Part shown: one piece after another, positions 1-9,358 of the stretch
Layout of the letters: each line of letters opens with the position of its first letter
Numbering within the stretch: position 1 is the first letter of the stretch
Assembly (NCBI GenBank): GCA_910585755.1
Contig: CAJUFH010000005.1
Location: 24,890-88,889 of the forward strand
From: an uncultured Muribaculaceae bacterium
GTDB taxonomy: Bacteria > Bacteroidota > Bacteroidia > Bacteroidales > Muribaculaceae
Direction of reading: 5' to 3'
Length of the DNA stretch: 64,000 nt
Position numbers and translations under genes: made by a program
Notes under the pieces: generated by a model
The model's database searches: none
Seen by the model: the letters and a program-made list of their open reading frames with translations, nothing else
What the model was told of the DNA's origin: nothing

Positions 1-3000
1 GAGCCGTCCGGCGATCCGGCGATCGGAGCAACCGTGCAGGAGAAGGGGAACCCCTCCGCCGGTGCCGCGACCGACATAGACGGTCACTTCACAATCAAGG
101 TTTCTTCGACCAAGGCGACCCTCGTCGTCAGCTATATCGGTATGGAGAGCCAGGAAGTGCGCCTCGACGGCCGCACGAAGGTCGACGTCCATATGAAGGA
201 GAACTCGACCCTCCTGGAGGAGGTCGTGGTTGTCGGCTACGGCACGCAGAAGAAAATCAATGCCACCGGCTCGGTGCGCACCATCGACAACGAAGTGCTC
301 GAGTCGCGACCGATTTCCAACGCCGTGCAGGGCCTTCAGGGCGCTGTCGCCGGCCTTAACATCACCAACGACGGCGGCGGAGCCCCCGGCACTGAGATGA
401 ACATCAACATCCGCGGCGTCGGCTCCATCGGCGAAGGCTCCAACTCAAAGCCCCTGGTGCTTATTGATGGTATGGAGGGAGACCTGTCGACCATCAACCC
501 CAACGATATCGCCAGCATCTCCGTCCTGAAGGATGCCGCCGCGGCATCAATCTACGGCTCCCGCGCTCCCTTCGGCGTGATTCTGGTGACCACCAAGGGT
601 GGCGACCGCGGAACCCGCGTGACCTATACAGGCAACGTCCGCTTCCAGGAACCTGTATCCGTGCCCGACGCTCTAGACTCCTATACATGGGCGCTGATGG
701 TTAACGACGCGTGGACGAACGCCGGCGGTAACCCCATGGTCGGCGCCGGGCTTCTCGAGAAAATCAAGCGCTTCCAGAGAGGCGAGCTTGAATACGCCAC
801 CAGCGCGAACCCGAATACCGGTACAGAATGGCTCCACGACTACCAGGCCTGGGGCAACACCAACTGGTACGACGTATATATGAAGAAGGTTGCCGTCTCC
901 CATGAGCACAACCTTTCCGTTACCGGGGGCGGCGACAAGGTAAGCTACTATTTCTCCGGCAACTATCTCGACCAGGCGGGTATCTTCAAGTATGCCGACG
1001 AGAAATACCAGCGTCTGGCCCTCAGCGGCAAGGTGAACGTCAAGTTCAACGACATTGTCTCCTTCCAGTGGACCTCCCGTCTGATCTGGACTTCCAACAA
1101 CAAGCCCTCGGCCCTGAACGCCCTGTTCTACCACAACCTCGGGCGTCGCTCTCCGACGAACCCCGTCAAGCTCCCCAACGGCGAATACACCCCGGAGGGC
1201 ATGGTAGGCAGTCTCGTTGACGGCGGACGCGAGAAGAACAACACATTGCAGTTCTACAACCAGGCCAATCTTGTGATTACCCCGATCAAGGATGTCGACT
1301 GGGCAATCCACGCCGAAATCAACTCCCGCCTGGAGAACAATCCCTACACGCGCCAGTTCAACCCGATCGGCTACACCGGCCCTGACGGTACCTATAATTA
1401 TTACGGAGTTTTCAACGGCGTTGCCGCGAAGCACACGATTAACGGCAACAACGGCAACTTCGTTGTCAATCCCGGAGCGGGCGAGAAATACTACGAGAAG
1501 GCTTTCACCAAAATCAACTATTTCTCGACCAACTTCTATACCGACTATTCCCTGTCAATCAACGACAAGCATAACTTCAAGTTCCTCGTAGGTCTCCAGA
1601 CGGAGTACTACCAGCGCCAGATCGACCGCATGGCCCACTACGACATCCTCGACCCCAACAAGCCCTTCATACCCTCCGAGGTAGCGTCAGACAAGGCTAT
1701 GGCCTCCGAGGTCAAGGGTGAATGGTCGACAATGGGTGTCTTCGCCCGCGTGAACTACAACTATATGGACCGCTACATGGCCGAGGTGAATATCCGTACC
1801 GACGGCGCATCCCGTTTCCCGAAAGACCAGCGCTGGGGCTGGTTCCCCTCCTTCTCGCTGGGCTGGAACGTAGCCCAGGAAGCCTTCTGGGAGAACCTCA
1901 CCAATGTCTGCAACTACCTGAAATTCCGCGGTTCATACGGTGTGCTCGGCAACCAGAACACTACCTCCTTCTATCCCTACTACCAAAAGATGGTGACCTC
2001 CGGCGCGGAAGTGATTATCGACGGCAAGCAGGTCAACAAGCTCCCTGTCTACGATCCGTATTCTACCTCTCTTACCTGGGAGAAAATCCATAACTGGGGC
2101 GTGGGTCTCGACTTCGCCTTCCTCCGCTCGAAGCTGCAAGGCTCCTTCGACTGGTATGAGCGCACAACCAAGGACATGGTTGGCCCGGCACGCGCCTTCT
2201 CCGCCGCTTTCGGCGGCGCGGCCCCCAAGACCAACAACGCCGAGATGCGCACCCGCGGCTGGGAGCTTGAGCTTTCCTGGCGCGACCGCATCAATGACGA
2301 CTGGAGCTATTCTGTCAGCGCGTCCCTCTCCGACTATCAGTCGAAAATCACCAAGTACGACTCCCCCGACGGCGCTATTTCCGGATGGTACCAGGGCAAG
2401 AACTACGGCGAAATCTGGGGCTACGACGTCGTCGGAATCGCGAAGAGCGACGAAGAGATGCGCGCTTATCTTGAAAAGCACTCGCAGAGCAACGTCAACT
2501 TCCGCAGCGGCTCCAACATCGGTGCATGGGGCGGCGGCGACCTTATGTACCTCGACCGCGACAACAGCGGCTCGGTCGATGCCGGTTCAAAGACCATAGA
2601 CGACCACGGCGATCTCCGCGTGATTGGCAACAACACTCCCCGCTACGCTTACAGCTTCACCCTCGAGGCGAAATGGCGCTTCATCGATTTCCGCGCCTAC
2701 TTCCAGGGAATCGGCAAGCGCGACTACTTCATCGACACGTCGACATTCTTCGGCTACGGCGCGAACCCCTGGCAGGTCACACTCTTCAAGGACCACCTTG
2801 ACTATTTCCGCTACGCCGGTTCCGAGCTGGGAGCCAACCTCGACCCGTACTACGGACGTATCCGTACCGACGCCAACAACGTCCAGCCCTGCGACCGTTT
2901 CCTTCAGGACGCTTCCTACCTGCGTCTGAAGAACCTCACAATCGGTTTCTCCCTGCCGGAGAACGCCAAGATTTCAAAGTATGTCCAGAAGGCGCGCCTC

Positions 3001-3153
3001 TATTTCTCCGCCGAGAACCTCTTCACCTGGACAAAGCTGAAGATTTTCGACCCCGAAGCCCTCAGCTACTCCGACGGCGTATATGACGGCGGTGCCGGCA
3101 AGACCTACCCGCAGTACCGCACTTACTCCATCGGTCTCGAGTTAACCTTCTAA
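1..3153 (+). CDS. SusC/RagA-like TonB-dependent outer-membrane receptor (5' truncated by window edge)
   Basis: The reading frame is open from base 1, and the first visible residues already belong to the carboxypeptidase-like regulatory domain (GDPAIGATVQEKG then TDIDG), so the true start and signal peptide lie outside the window; the GTG at 34 is not the start. A TonB-box-like stretch (EEVVVVGYGTQKK) follows, then the plug domain (LVLIDGMEGD, SVLKDAAAASIYGSRAPFG, VILVTTKGG) and a long beta-barrel ending in aromatic F (LELTF). About 1,050 residues are visible, normal for SusC. It should import oligosaccharides across the outer membrane with the SusD partner that starts 13 bp downstream. The neighbouring sulfatase, GH20 and GH2 suggest a sulfated, hexosamine-containing host glycan as substrate; that is inference. 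The family call is secure. Confidence 0.96.
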   Translation, partial: EPSGDPAIGATVQEKGNPSAGAATDIDGHFTIKVSSTKATLVVSYIGMESQEVRLDGRTKVDVHMKENSTLLEEVVVVGYGTQKKINATGSVRTIDNEVLESRPISNAVQGLQGAVAGLNITNDGGGAPGTEMNINIRGVGSIGEGSNSKPLVLIDGMEGDLSTINPNDIASISVLKDAAAASIYGSRAPFGVILVTTKGGDRGTRVTYTGNVRFQEPVSVPDALDSYTWALMVNDAWTNAGGNPMVGAGLLEKIKRFQRGELEYATSANPNTGTEWLHDYQAWGNTNWYDVYMKKVAVSHEHNLSVTGGGDKVSYYFSGNYLDQAGIFKYADEKYQRLALSGKVNVKFNDIVSFQWTSRLIWTSNNKPSALNALFYHNLGRRSPTNPVKLPNGEYTPEGMVGSLVDGGREKNNTLQFYNQANLVITPIKDVDWAIHAEINSRLENNPYTRQFNPIGYTGPDGTYNYYGVFNGVAAKHTINGNNGNFVVNPGAGEKYYEKAFTKINYFSTNFYTDYSLSINDKHNFKFLVGLQTEYYQRQIDRMAHYDILDPNKPFIPSEVASDKAMASEVKGEWSTMGVFARVNYNYMDRYMAEVNIRTDGASRFPKDQRWGWFPSFSLGWNVAQEAFWENLTNVCNYLKFRGSYGVLGNQNTTSFYPYYQKMVTSGAEVIIDGKQVNKLPVYDPYSTSLTWEKIHNWGVGLDFAFLRSKLQGSFDWYERTTKDMVGPARAFSAAFGGAAPKTNNAEMRTRGWELELSWRDRINDDWSYSVSASLSDYQSKITKYDSPDGAISGWYQGKNYGEIWGYDVVGIAKSDEEMRAYLEKHSQSNVNFRSGSNIGAWGGGDLMYLDRDNSGSVDAGSKTIDDHGDLRVIGNNTPRYAYSFTLEAKWRFIDFRAYFQGIGKRDYFIDTSTFFGYGANPWQVTLFKDHLDYFRYAGSELGANLDPYYGRIRTDANNVQPCDRFLQDASYLRLKNLTIGFSLPENAKISKYVQKARLYFSAENLFTWTKLKIFDPEALSYSDGVYDGGAGKTYPQYRTYSIGLELTF

Positions 3154-3166
3154 ACACGTTACAGAA

Positions 3167-5089
3167 ATGAAATTCGCAAAATACGCCATACTGGGGCTTA
3201 TGGGGGCCGCATTGGTCTCATGCTCCGACGACTTCCTGGACCGCAAGCCGATGGACTTCGGCGACGAGTCGTCCTATTACAACAACGAGAACGACCTAAA
3301 GGTGGCCGCAAACACCTTCTATGAGTATCTTCCGAAGAACAACAACCTCTGGGGCGGCCTCTATACACAGGACAACACCTCCGACAACCAGGCCGGTCCG
3401 TCACCCTCCAACCTCTTCTACCAGGGGGACAAGCAGACGGTGAAAATCGAGGACTCGGAATGGAACTTCAAGAAGCAGCGCGAGACCAACTTCTTCATCA
3501 ACACTACCGAGCGCCGCTACTCGTCGATTATCGGAAACAAGACCAATATCGACCACTACCTCGGCGAGGGTTACTTCTTCCGCGCCTTCGACCAGTTCCG
3601 CCTGCTGCGAAACTTCGGCGACTGCCCGGTGCTCCGCGAGATGCTCCCCTCCGACCAGGACGCGATTACAGCCAAGTCGGCCCGTACCCCGCGTAACCAG
3701 GTAGCCCGCGAGATTCTCGCCGACCTGCAGCATGCCGCCGACCTTATGATGGACTGGCATCCTGAAGCCGGCCGCGTCAACGCCAAAGTCGCCCACGCCC
3801 TCAGGGCACGAGTAGCCCTCTACGAGGCTACCTGGGAAAAGTACCACGCCGGTACCTGCTTCGTCCCCGGCAATGACAAATGGCCCGGGAAGGCTTACTG
3901 GCCCGACTTCGCCTGGCCCCTGGGGTCAGCAGAGGCTGAAATCAACTACTTCCTCGACGAGGCGATCAAGTCGGCTGAAATCGCCGCCGAGGGACATCCC
4001 CTCGCGAAGGACTACCAGGCGATGTTCAACGCCGCCTCCGACGTGCCTTTCGGCTCTGACTCCGAGGTGCTGCTCGCCCGATACTACGAGACAGGCGTGC
4101 TGACCCACTCCTGCACCCGCTACTTGGGCACCACCGGCGGAGGGTGCGGTGTGACCCGTGCTGCCGTTAATTCCTTCCTCATGGTCAGCGGCAAGCCCTG
4201 GTACGCCGCTGGGGATGAATACAAGGGGGACAAGCTCTCCTACTATGAGTTCCAGAACCGCGACACGCGCCTGACAGGCTCCGTTAGGGCTGCGGGCAAA
4301 ATCGAAGGGGAGGTTACGGACCCCGAAACCGGCGAAACTAAACCCGGAATTGTCTACGAGTTCAAGCCCCGCATCACCGACAGCGGCAACCAGAAGGCAA
4401 CGACGGGCTATGAGGTCTGCAAGTGGGTCAGCGACGACCCAGCGCAGAACATCCAGTCGGAATGTACTACCTCCGTGCCCCTCTTCCGCTCCGCCGAGGC
4501 GATGCTGAACTATATCGAGGCTTACTACCTGCGTCACAACAATCTCGGAGGCAAGTGCGACACCTACTGGCGCGAGCTGCGCCGCCGCGCCGGAGTCGAC
4601 GATGACTACAACGCCACAATCGCGGCTACCGACCTCAGCAAGGAGAATGACCTGGCCGTATGGTCGAAGGGCGTCGAGGTCGACAAGACTCTCTATAACA
4701 TCCGCCGCGAGCGCCGTTGCGAGTTGATCGCGGAAGGGCTCCGTCTTGACGACCTCAAGCGCTGGCGCTCACTCGACAAGATGGTCGACTACCACGTCGA
4801 AGGTCTAAACCTCTGGGACGAGCTTTACAAGCTCTACGAGGACGGCAAGGGCCCGAAGGCCGATGTCGTTTCCCAGGCTCCGGTGTCGAAGTACATCCGT
4901 CCCTACCAGATTAACGCCACCTCCAAGGCTTACGCTGGCTACAATTTCCCGAAGCCCCACTATCTCGAGCCGATTCCCATCTCGGAGTTCCTCCTGACCG
5001 GCGGATTCGACAAATCCCCGATTTACCAGAACCCCGGCTGGCCTACCCGCAACGACGGTGTCGCCGACTACGGGTATGACTGCGACTAA
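3167..5089 (+). CDS. SusD/RagB-like surface glycan-binding lipoprotein
   Basis: A 640-residue protein with a lipoprotein signal peptide: the lipobox LVSC places the lipidated Cys at residue 19, followed by SDDFLDRKP, the classic SusD N-terminal sequence. The body carries typical RagB/SusD features, including EGYFFRAFDQFRLLRNFGDCP, an RARVALYEATWEKYH helix, and a C-terminal RRERRCELIAEGLRLDDLKRW segment. It starts 13 bp after the SusC gene, so the two are almost certainly co-transcribed and form the paired SusCD lid-and-barrel transporter. It is somewhat longer than the usual 500-600 residues, as in the SusD proteins of several host-glycan loci. The substrate is not readable from sequence; neighbouring enzymes point to a sulfated, amino-sugar-containing glycan. 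A strong GC-rich terminator follows the stop codon. Confidence 0.96.
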   Translation: MKFAKYAILGLMGAALVSCSDDFLDRKPMDFGDESSYYNNENDLKVAANTFYEYLPKNNNLWGGLYTQDNTSDNQAGPSPSNLFYQGDKQTVKIEDSEWNFKKQRETNFFINTTERRYSSIIGNKTNIDHYLGEGYFFRAFDQFRLLRNFGDCPVLREMLPSDQDAITAKSARTPRNQVAREILADLQHAADLMMDWHPEAGRVNAKVAHALRARVALYEATWEKYHAGTCFVPGNDKWPGKAYWPDFAWPLGSAEAEINYFLDEAIKSAEIAAEGHPLAKDYQAMFNAASDVPFGSDSEVLLARYYETGVLTHSCTRYLGTTGGGCGVTRAAVNSFLMVSGKPWYAAGDEYKGDKLSYYEFQNRDTRLTGSVRAAGKIEGEVTDPETGETKPGIVYEFKPRITDSGNQKATTGYEVCKWVSDDPAQNIQSECTTSVPLFRSAEAMLNYIEAYYLRHNNLGGKCDTYWRELRRRAGVDDDYNATIAATDLSKENDLAVWSKGVEVDKTLYNIRRERRCELIAEGLRLDDLKRWRSLDKMVDYHVEGLNLWDELYKLYEDGKGPKADVVSQAPVSKYIRPYQINATSKAYAGYNFPKPHYLEPIPISEFLLTGGFDKSPIYQNPGWPTRNDGVADYGYDCD

Positions 5090-5129
5090 GCAATTCTTTT
5101 GACATTGTATCTCACTTGACTTCCCCTTG

Positions 5130-5172
5130 CGGAGGCCGCGACCCGGTATTGCGGCCGCGGCCTCCGGTTTTT
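5130..5172 (+). terminator. Rho-independent terminator after susD (PUL 1)
   Basis: The arms CGGAGGCCGCG and CGCGGCCTCCG are separated by a short loop and followed by a T-run. It lies about 40 bp after the susD stop, so the sulfatase downstream probably depends on its own promoter. Confidence 0.8.
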
Positions 5173-5255
5173 AGCGTATTTTTCGTTAATTTTCGCATCG
5201 AAATATGCTAAAAAGCAAGAACAACGGACTTCGACACAAATTTCTCAGGACTTAA

Positions 5256-5286
5256 TTGCCGGAATCACTTTTGTTTCGTATCTTTG
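5256..5286 (+). promoter_or_regulatory. Bacteroidetes-type promoter for the sulfatase gene
   Basis: TTG (5256-5258), 20 bp, then TATCTTTG (5279-5286) matches the Bacteroidetes sigma-ABfr consensus (TTG, 19-21 bp, TAnnTTTG). Transcription would start near 5293, leaving a leader of about 40 nt before the ATG at 5335. Confidence 0.7.
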
Positions 5287-5334
5287 TTACCACAATCACT
5301 CTTAACTCCGAAAAAACACTTTCGTGCTTTGAAA

Positions 5335-6933
5335 ATGACTAAGAAATCTCATACCAGATGGATTATCCCTGCCGCGGCGCTGCTCGCCGCCGGAGCTGGG
5401 GTACAGGTACTTTCCTCATGCCAGAAAGCGAAGGCACAGAGCGGCGAAAAGAAGCCTCTCAACATCGTCTACATCATGACGGACGACCATACGGCCCAGA
5501 TGATGAGCTGCTATGACACCCGTTACGCCCACACTCCCAACCTCGACCGCATCGCCCGCGACGGAGTTAGGTTCACGAACAGTTTCGTCGCGAACTCCCT
5601 CTCGGGTCCTTCCCGCGCCTGCATGCTCACCGGGAAACACTCCCACACCAACGGATTCACCGACAACACTCTCTGCGAAGAGTTCGACAACACCCAGCCG
5701 ACTTATCCCAAATACCTGCAGAAGGCCGGATACCAGACCGCCGTTTTCGGAAAATGGCATCTCCACAGCCTCCCGACCGGATTCGACCGCTGGGAGGTCG
5801 TGCCTGACCAGGGCGACTACTACAACCCCGACTTCATCCTCGAATCGGGCGATACGGTGCAGGTCCACGGCTATCTGACCGACATCATTACGGACAAGAG
5901 CCTCAACTGGCTTGAAAACGAGCGCGACAAGAGCAAGCCTTTCTGCCTGCTGATCCACCATAAGGCTATCCACCGCAACTGGATGCCCGATACCGCCCAC
6001 CTCTCTCTCTACGAGGATAAGACCTTCCCCCTCCCTGCCAATTTCTATGACGACTACGAGGGTCGCCCCGCCGCGGCCGCGCAGGAGATGAGCATCGACA
6101 AGGACATGGACCTCCTCTATGACCTCAAAATCTATTCTACCGACCGCGACTCGCGCCTGAAGGCCCGTTACGAGAGCTATGTCAACCGCATGGACCCCGA
6201 ACAGCGCGCGGCCTGGGACAAGTTCTACACCCCGATTGTCCAGGAGTTCGACTCCCTCAAACTGACCGGCAAGGCTCTCGCCGAATGGAAATACCAGCGC
6301 TATATGCGCGACTACCTGAAGGTTGTCAAGAGTCTTGACGACAATGTAGGCCGCGTGCTCGACTATCTCGAAAAGAACGATCTGCTCGACAACACCCTCG
6401 TAGTCTATACCTCCGACCAGGGCTTCTATATGGGCGAGCACGGTTGGTTCGACAAGCGTTTCATGTACGAGGAATCGTTCCATACCCCCCTGATCATGCG
6501 CCTTCCCGCCGGGTTTGACCGCCGCGGCGACATCGAGGAGATGGTCCAGAACATCGACTATGCTCCGACATTCCTCGACATTGCCGGCGTTGAGATTCCG
6601 AAGGATATCCAGGGCGTGTCGCTCCTGCCGCTGCTCAAAGGTGAACACCCCTCCGACTGGCGCGACGCCCTCTACTACCACTTCCACGAGTACCCCGCCG
6701 AGCACGCCGTCAAGCGCCATTACGGTGTGACCGACCTCAAGCACAAGCTCATCCATTTCTACAACGATATCGACGAATGGGAGCTGTACGACCTGACTGC
6801 CGATCCCTCTGAGATGCACAACATCTACGGACAGCCCGGAACCGAGGAGGTGACGGCCGACATGATGAAAAAGCTGAAAAAGCTCCAGGAGCAGTATGAC
6901 GACCCCGTGCGCCATCAGTTCCCCATCAAGTAA
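5335..6933 (+). CDS. Serine-type sulfatase, lipoprotein (formylglycine-dependent, S1 family)
   Basis: A 532-residue arylsulfatase-superfamily enzyme. I chose the ATG at 5335 because the upstream TTG at 5284 falls inside the promoter. The N-terminus has a signal segment with a possible lipobox LSSC (Cys29). The metal-binding start NIVYIMTDDHTAQMMSCYD contains the DD pair (residues 50-51). The sulfatase signature S90-G-P-S-R94 followed by ACMLTG shows a serine, not cysteine, to be converted to formylglycine, so an anaerobic maturase of the anSME type is needed; none is in the window. FGKWHLHS and YTSDQGFYMGEHGWFDKR supply further active-site residues. The overall sequence resembles Bacteroides GlcNAc-6-O-sulfatases, and the adjacent GH20 and GH2 make a 6-sulfated GlcNAc or galactose target plausible. 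The exact subfamily is not certain. Confidence 0.93.
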   Translation: MTKKSHTRWIIPAAALLAAGAGVQVLSSCQKAKAQSGEKKPLNIVYIMTDDHTAQMMSCYDTRYAHTPNLDRIARDGVRFTNSFVANSLSGPSRACMLTGKHSHTNGFTDNTLCEEFDNTQPTYPKYLQKAGYQTAVFGKWHLHSLPTGFDRWEVVPDQGDYYNPDFILESGDTVQVHGYLTDIITDKSLNWLENERDKSKPFCLLIHHKAIHRNWMPDTAHLSLYEDKTFPLPANFYDDYEGRPAAAAQEMSIDKDMDLLYDLKIYSTDRDSRLKARYESYVNRMDPEQRAAWDKFYTPIVQEFDSLKLTGKALAEWKYQRYMRDYLKVVKSLDDNVGRVLDYLEKNDLLDNTLVVYTSDQGFYMGEHGWFDKRFMYEESFHTPLIMRLPAGFDRRGDIEEMVQNIDYAPTFLDIAGVEIPKDIQGVSLLPLLKGEHPSDWRDALYYHFHEYPAEHAVKRHYGVTDLKHKLIHFYNDIDEWELYDLTADPSEMHNIYGQPGTEEVTADMMKKLKKLQEQYDDPVRHQFPIK

Positions 6934-6944
6934 TTACCCCGTTA

Positions 6945-6990
6945 GCGCTTGCCAACAATAGATATGCATATGTTTATTGTTGGCAATCGC
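6945..6990. repeat. 46-bp near-perfect palindrome between sulfatase and GH20 genes
   Basis: GCG-CTTGCCAACAATA is mirrored by TATTGTTGGCAA-TCGC around an AT-rich centre containing TATGCATA. No T-run follows, so it is not a standard terminator. It could be a regulator-binding site, an mRNA-stabilising stem or a factor-dependent terminator. Confidence 0.6.
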
Positions 6991-7059
6991 TTGTATCATT
7001 GTATCTTCCATTTAGCGAAGCTATTCACATCATACCTATAATCCCTTACCAAAATTTCA

Positions 7060-9324
7060 ATGAAGAAACTTCTTTTGGCTCTCTCCATGGCTTGCGGAAC
7101 GCTCGCCGCGAGCGCCGACTACGCCCTTCTTCCTGAACCGGCCGTCATGACTGAGACCCAGGGCGAATACTCGCTTCCCAATAAGCTGATAGTCGCCGGA
7201 AAGGATGCCAAGATTTTTGCCCGCGACCTCAAGCGCCGCGGGGTAGAAGCCTCTACAGCGTCGAAAGGCGCTTCTGTTAACCTGGCGGTCGACGCGTCGC
7301 TACCTGCCGAAGGATATTCGATAAGCGTCACCCCTGCCGGCGTAAGCGTCAAGGCGTCCGGGGCTGCCGGATTCTACTATGCAGCGCAGACCCTCGCCCA
7401 GATGGTGAGCCAGAATCCCGGGGCGCTCCCCGCTGTGGAGATTTCCGACTCTCCACGTTTCGGTTACCGCGGCATGATGATCGACGTGGTGCGATACTTC
7501 GTCCCGTTCGAGGAGCTGAAAAAGCTGGTCGATGAGGCCGCTGCCTTGAAAATCAACAATGTGCATCTCCATCTTACTGATGACAACGGCTGGAGGCTCG
7601 AAATTAAGAAATATCCGAAACTGACCGAAGTCGGTGCCTGGCGCGTCGACCGCCCCGAAATGTTCCCCGCGCGCCTTAACGCCCGCTCCCCGGAGGAGAA
7701 AGCTACCTACGGCGGCTTCTATACCCAGAAGCAGATGCGCGAGCTGGTAAAATACGCTGCCGAGCGCCATGTCAACCTTATTCCCGAAATCGAGCTGCCG
7801 GCCCACGCCGCTGCGGCGATTGCCTCATATCCCGAACTTACCTGCCCGGTTGACTCCGGCAAGTTTATTGGAGTGTTCCCCGGAATCGGAGGCAAGGACG
7901 CCAATATCATTATGTGCGGCGGCAACGACAAGGTCATAGAGTTCTATAACAACGTATTCGACGAGGTTATCGACATCTTCCCCTCGAAGCACATCCATCT
8001 CGGAGGCGACGAGGCCGCCAAGGACCGCTGGAAGGTTTGCGCCCTCTGCCAGGAGCGTATCAAAAAACTCGGCCTCAAGGACGAGGAGGAGCTGCAGGCG
8101 TGGCTGATGAACACCATTTCAGACCACATTATGCAGAAAGGCCGCGTCCCGATGGGTTGGGACGAGGCCACCTACGGCAAGCCTAACAAGGAGATGGTGA
8201 TTTACGGCTGGCAGGGCTTCGGCCAGACGGCCGTCAACGACGCCCGCGAGAGCGGCCGTAAATTTATCATGACTCCGGCGCGCAAGTTCTACCTCATACG
8301 CTACCAGGGGCCCCAGTGGTTCGAACCCTTTACATATTTCGGTAACGTGACCCTCAGCGACATATACAATTACGAGCCAGTCGAGGCCGACTGGACTCCG
8401 GCGCTTGAAGAGCAGCTTATGGGTTTGCAGGGCTCGCTGTGGTGCGAGTTCTGCGGCTCTGACGAGGATGTCGAGTACCAGCTCTTCCCCCGCATGCTGG
8501 CGGTAGCCGAACGTGCGTGGGCTCCGAAAGGCCGCGCTGATCTCTCGAAGTTCGTCAAGTCGGTCGACCGTTACGTCCCAGGCCTGGAAGAGCGCGGTAT
8601 GACTGTTGCCCAGTCTATGTACAACATACAGCATAAGGTCGTTTCCAACGGCGACGGCACCCTGACCGTCGAGCTTGACTGCGAGCGCCCCGACGTTGAC
8701 ATTCGCTGGACTACCGGCTCGGATCTCAACGCGTCGGCCCGCAATCTCGGCCATAATGTCGTGATTCCGAATCTGAGCGGGACCTTTACGATAACGGCCG
8801 CGACTTTCGACCGCCATTCAGGGAAACAGTTGGGCAAGACCCTTGTGCTACCGATCAGCTCCAATCTCGCTACCGGACGCCCTGTGACTGTCCGCAACGC
8901 GATGCATGAGCCGGGCGTGCTGACCAACGGCCTCCGCGGTAGCGAGCGTTTCAGCGATTTCGAGTATGTCGGATGGAACGGCGATAACGCCGAGATGACC
9001 CTCGACCTCGGGGAAGTGAAGCCTGTCAGGCGCGTTGTTGTCGGCACTGTCGCCAACACCGACCTCTGCGCTGCCGCTCCCTTGGAGCTGGTAATCTACG
9101 GCTCTGAGAACGGACGCTCCTACAAGGTTATGAAACAGCTCGAGGTTGACAAGGAGACTATTTTCCGGGGCGGAGCGGTGAAAACCGATTATACCGCCGA
9201 GTTCCCGACTACCGATTTGCGCTACATACGCGTGCTGGCCGTTAACCCCGGGGCGATTCCCGACGGATATCCCCGCGAAGGAGTGCCCGGACAGATGTAT
9301 TTCGACGAGCTTATCGTTGAGTGA
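7060..9324 (+). CDS. GH20 beta-N-acetylhexosaminidase with C-terminal discoidin-like module
   Basis: A 754-residue secreted enzyme with a signal peptide (residues 1-19). Residues about 20-125 form the GH20b-like N-terminal domain, and about 130-500 the GH20 TIM barrel (RGMMIDVVRYFVP, KINNVHLHLTDDNGWRLEI, HVNLIPEIELPAHAAA). The catalytic pair is D317-E318 in HLGGDEAAKDRW, as in substrate-assisted hexosaminidases, and the barrel ends with LQGSLWCEF. The C-terminal part (about 600-754: ATGRPVTVRNAM, DFEYVGWNGDNAEMTLDLGEV, PLELVIYGSENG) looks like an F5/8 type C/CBM32-type binding domain, common on mucin-active enzymes. It should remove terminal beta-GlcNAc or GalNAc in the periplasm or at the surface, after desulfation by the upstream sulfatase. 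It is followed 34 bp later by the GH2 gene, so the two are probably co-transcribed. Confidence 0.95.
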   Translation: MKKLLLALSMACGTLAASADYALLPEPAVMTETQGEYSLPNKLIVAGKDAKIFARDLKRRGVEASTASKGASVNLAVDASLPAEGYSISVTPAGVSVKASGAAGFYYAAQTLAQMVSQNPGALPAVEISDSPRFGYRGMMIDVVRYFVPFEELKKLVDEAAALKINNVHLHLTDDNGWRLEIKKYPKLTEVGAWRVDRPEMFPARLNARSPEEKATYGGFYTQKQMRELVKYAAERHVNLIPEIELPAHAAAAIASYPELTCPVDSGKFIGVFPGIGGKDANIIMCGGNDKVIEFYNNVFDEVIDIFPSKHIHLGGDEAAKDRWKVCALCQERIKKLGLKDEEELQAWLMNTISDHIMQKGRVPMGWDEATYGKPNKEMVIYGWQGFGQTAVNDARESGRKFIMTPARKFYLIRYQGPQWFEPFTYFGNVTLSDIYNYEPVEADWTPALEEQLMGLQGSLWCEFCGSDEDVEYQLFPRMLAVAERAWAPKGRADLSKFVKSVDRYVPGLEERGMTVAQSMYNIQHKVVSNGDGTLTVELDCERPDVDIRWTTGSDLNASARNLGHNVVIPNLSGTFTITAATFDRHSGKQLGKTLVLPISSNLATGRPVTVRNAMHEPGVLTNGLRGSERFSDFEYVGWNGDNAEMTLDLGEVKPVRRVVVGTVANTDLCAAAPLELVIYGSENGRSYKVMKQLEVDKETIFRGGAVKTDYTAEFPTTDLRYIRVLAVNPGAIPDGYPREGVPGQMYFDELIVE

Positions 9325-9358
9325 ATAGATTGATAATAACTACATTAACATAAATCTA

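Noticed and set aside
673..1434. 253-codon minus-strand frame inside the first SusC gene
   Set aside because: Antisense shadow without any domain or start context.
5416..6915. 499-codon open frame on the minus strand opposite the sulfatase
   Set aside because: It lies wholly antisense to a clear sulfatase gene, has no recognisable motif, and arises from GC-rich codon bias.
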